A DNA stretch of 7,596 nt from Acidobacteriaceae bacterium (GTDB lineage Bacteria; Acidobacteriota; Terriglobia; Terriglobales; Acidobacteriaceae), in the NCBI GenBank assembly GCA_003164255.1, contig PLST01000485.1, positions 1 through 7,596 on the forward strand. The letters are read 5' to 3'. Position numbers and translations under genes: made by a program. Below are positions 6,516 to 7,596 of the stretch, piece after piece. Under the pieces are notes generated by a model. That model ran no database searches, was not told the origin of the DNA, and saw only the letters and a list, made by a program, of their open reading frames with translations. Position 1 is the first letter of the stretch. Each line of letters starts with the position of its first letter.

Positions 6516-7596
6516 CTACTCGATTGCGCAAATCGGGCCCATTTTCAAAGCCGGCACCGAGGCTTGCGCTTCCCGACTGGCCGCGGACTCCTTATTGAGC
6601 AAACGGCCGGCCCACACAATCAGAACCACAACAAAGGTCGCGAGGACCAGAGGCGGAATTTGTTCAAATACGTAGCTAAGATTGCCTCGCGGCGCAAGGA
6701 GCGCGCGGGTTAGGCAGGCGGCCCATATTCCCGAAAAGAGCGAGCGCATACCGATCCAACGCATGAACAGCCGGCAAGTGAATCCAAACAAAACGGAACC
6801 TGCATACACGCCCGCAAGTCCGCCAAGCAGGTAAAGTTCAAGCAGATAGTTGGAGCCCGTCCCCGAGATGACTCCGTTGTAGTTGTACGGGAGATTGATG
6901 GTGAGGATTCTGTCCAGGGTCGCAGGCATGCCTTTCTGGCTTCCCATGTCAAGCACACATGCGCCGAGCAGGCGGTAAGGAATCGACTTGGAAGTCAGAG
7001 AAACTAGAAACGGGTTGCAGTATCCATTCAAATTAAGATCGTTATCGCTCTGCATCAGCCTTAGCGAGCTCCCGCCTGACAGCCACGCGACGATGTCCTT
7101 TTGTTCACCGCTAAAATCACCGCGAGTCAGCGGAGGCACGAAGATCAATCCAAGAGCCAGCAGGGCAATCTGCAGCAGTCGCCTGGGTGAAATTTGAATC
7201 CAGCCGCGGGCGATAGCGATAAGCAAAGCAGGAATCATGGCCTGGGCCACAAAGAATCGCCCCCAGTGAAGAGAAATAATCAGGCGCGGAAGGATGACGA
7301 GGGTTGACGCGATTAGAATGCGCCGCCATCCATCCCTCCCAGGATCGGCCGATCCCAAGTACATGAAGCCGAAAAATAGGTGAGTGTAAAGCACAACCTG
7401 ATATTCGAAGGGAATTGGAACTATCGCCATATATCCATATGTCATACTTTGATGGGTGCGCCAGAATTGGATGGCGAGGATCAGCGCAGGAATGGCGAGA
7501 AGGACCGCCGCTCGGTAGGAAAGATTTCCGCAAGCTGCGAGCACAGGCTCGGAATATTGAGTAGGCCGGCGTCCGAATGCCGGAAAAAGGTAGCCG
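6516..7596 (-). CDS. Wzy-like O-antigen/exopolysaccharide polymerase (5' end outside window)
   Basis: The frame is open from the right edge (first codons GYLFPAFGRRP) to a TAG at 6518-6516, giving 359 visible residues. The GTG at 7544 is only the first start-like codon inside the window; the true start lies beyond it. The protein is highly hydrophobic, with about eight visible helices, and contains RLIISLHWGRFFV (visible residues ~104-116), a long extracytoplasmic loop (~155-235) and GTGSNYLLELYLLGGLAG (~245-262). The last of these matches the late conserved loop-helix of oligosaccharide repeat-unit polymerases. Such enzymes join lipid-linked repeat units on the outer face of the inner membrane. 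Family assignment rests on topology and this motif, because Wzy sequences diverge widely; an O-antigen ligase-like protein is the main alternative. The polar C-terminal tail (~336-359) is cytoplasmic. The gene lies just upstream of the acyltransferase. Confidence 0.75.
   Translation of the reverse strand, partial: GYLFPAFGRRPTQYSEPVLAACGNLSYRAAVLLAIPALILAIQFWRTHQSMTYGYMAIVPIPFEYQVVLYTHLFFGFMYLGSADPGRDGWRRILIASTLVILPRLIISLHWGRFFVAQAMIPALLIAIARGWIQISPRRLLQIALLALGLIFVPPLTRGDFSGEQKDIVAWLSGGSSLRLMQSDNDLNLNGYCNPFLVSLTSKSIPYRLLGACVLDMGSQKGMPATLDRILTINLPYNYNGVISGTGSNYLLELYLLGGLAGVYAGSVLFGFTCRLFMRWIGMRSLFSGIWAACLTRALLAPRGNLSYVFEQIPPLVLATFVVVLIVWAGRLLNKESAASREAQASVPALKMGPICAIE

Overview
The window looks like chromosomal DNA of a free-living Gram-negative-type bacterium of moderately high GC content. 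An Acidobacteriota member (Acidobacteriaceae-like) is my best guess. It rests on the style of the RibA tail and of the polysaccharide genes, not on any diagnostic marker, so the taxonomic call is weak.

Left edge (1-903): the 3' end of a GTP cyclohydrolase II gene (riboflavin synthesis) faces a convergent NAD(P)H-binding oxidoreductase gene. The oxidoreductase is well preserved in its body and C terminus but has lost its first dozen or so residues, including the dinucleotide-binding glycine loop, so it is probably a broken gene. Bases 904-1261 are non-coding. They separate these housekeeping-type genes from a surface-polysaccharide locus that fills the rest of the window.

Plus-strand cassette (1262-4418): three tightly packed genes. 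The first encodes a 79-residue small membrane protein with a signal peptide and a YVDPGSG motif. The second encodes a two-part protein, an N-terminal kinase-like region with a D-x4-N...D catalytic-loop pattern followed by a class I SAM methyltransferase. The third encodes a polytopic membrane protein with a large C-terminal domain of the alkaline-phosphatase/sulfatase superfamily. Their junctions are a 1-base stop/start overlap and an ATGA overlap, so they are probably translated from one message with coupling.

Minus-strand operon (7596-4402): a Wzy-like polysaccharide polymerase (5' end outside the window), an OafA-type membrane acyltransferase, and a family 2 glycosyltransferase joined to the acyltransferase by an ATGA overlap. 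The two operons run into each other and their last genes overlap by 17 bases.

Together the genes suggest assembly of a repeat-unit polysaccharide (capsule, O-antigen or exopolysaccharide). The glycosyltransferase adds sugars to the repeat unit, the polymerase joins units, the acyltransferase O-acylates them, and the plus-strand cassette probably adds further decoration (methyl and perhaps phospho-linked groups). The most unusual part is the plus-strand trio, especially the kinase-like/methyltransferase protein and its conserved-looking small partner. I see no CRISPR array, tRNA, rRNA or intact insertion sequence.
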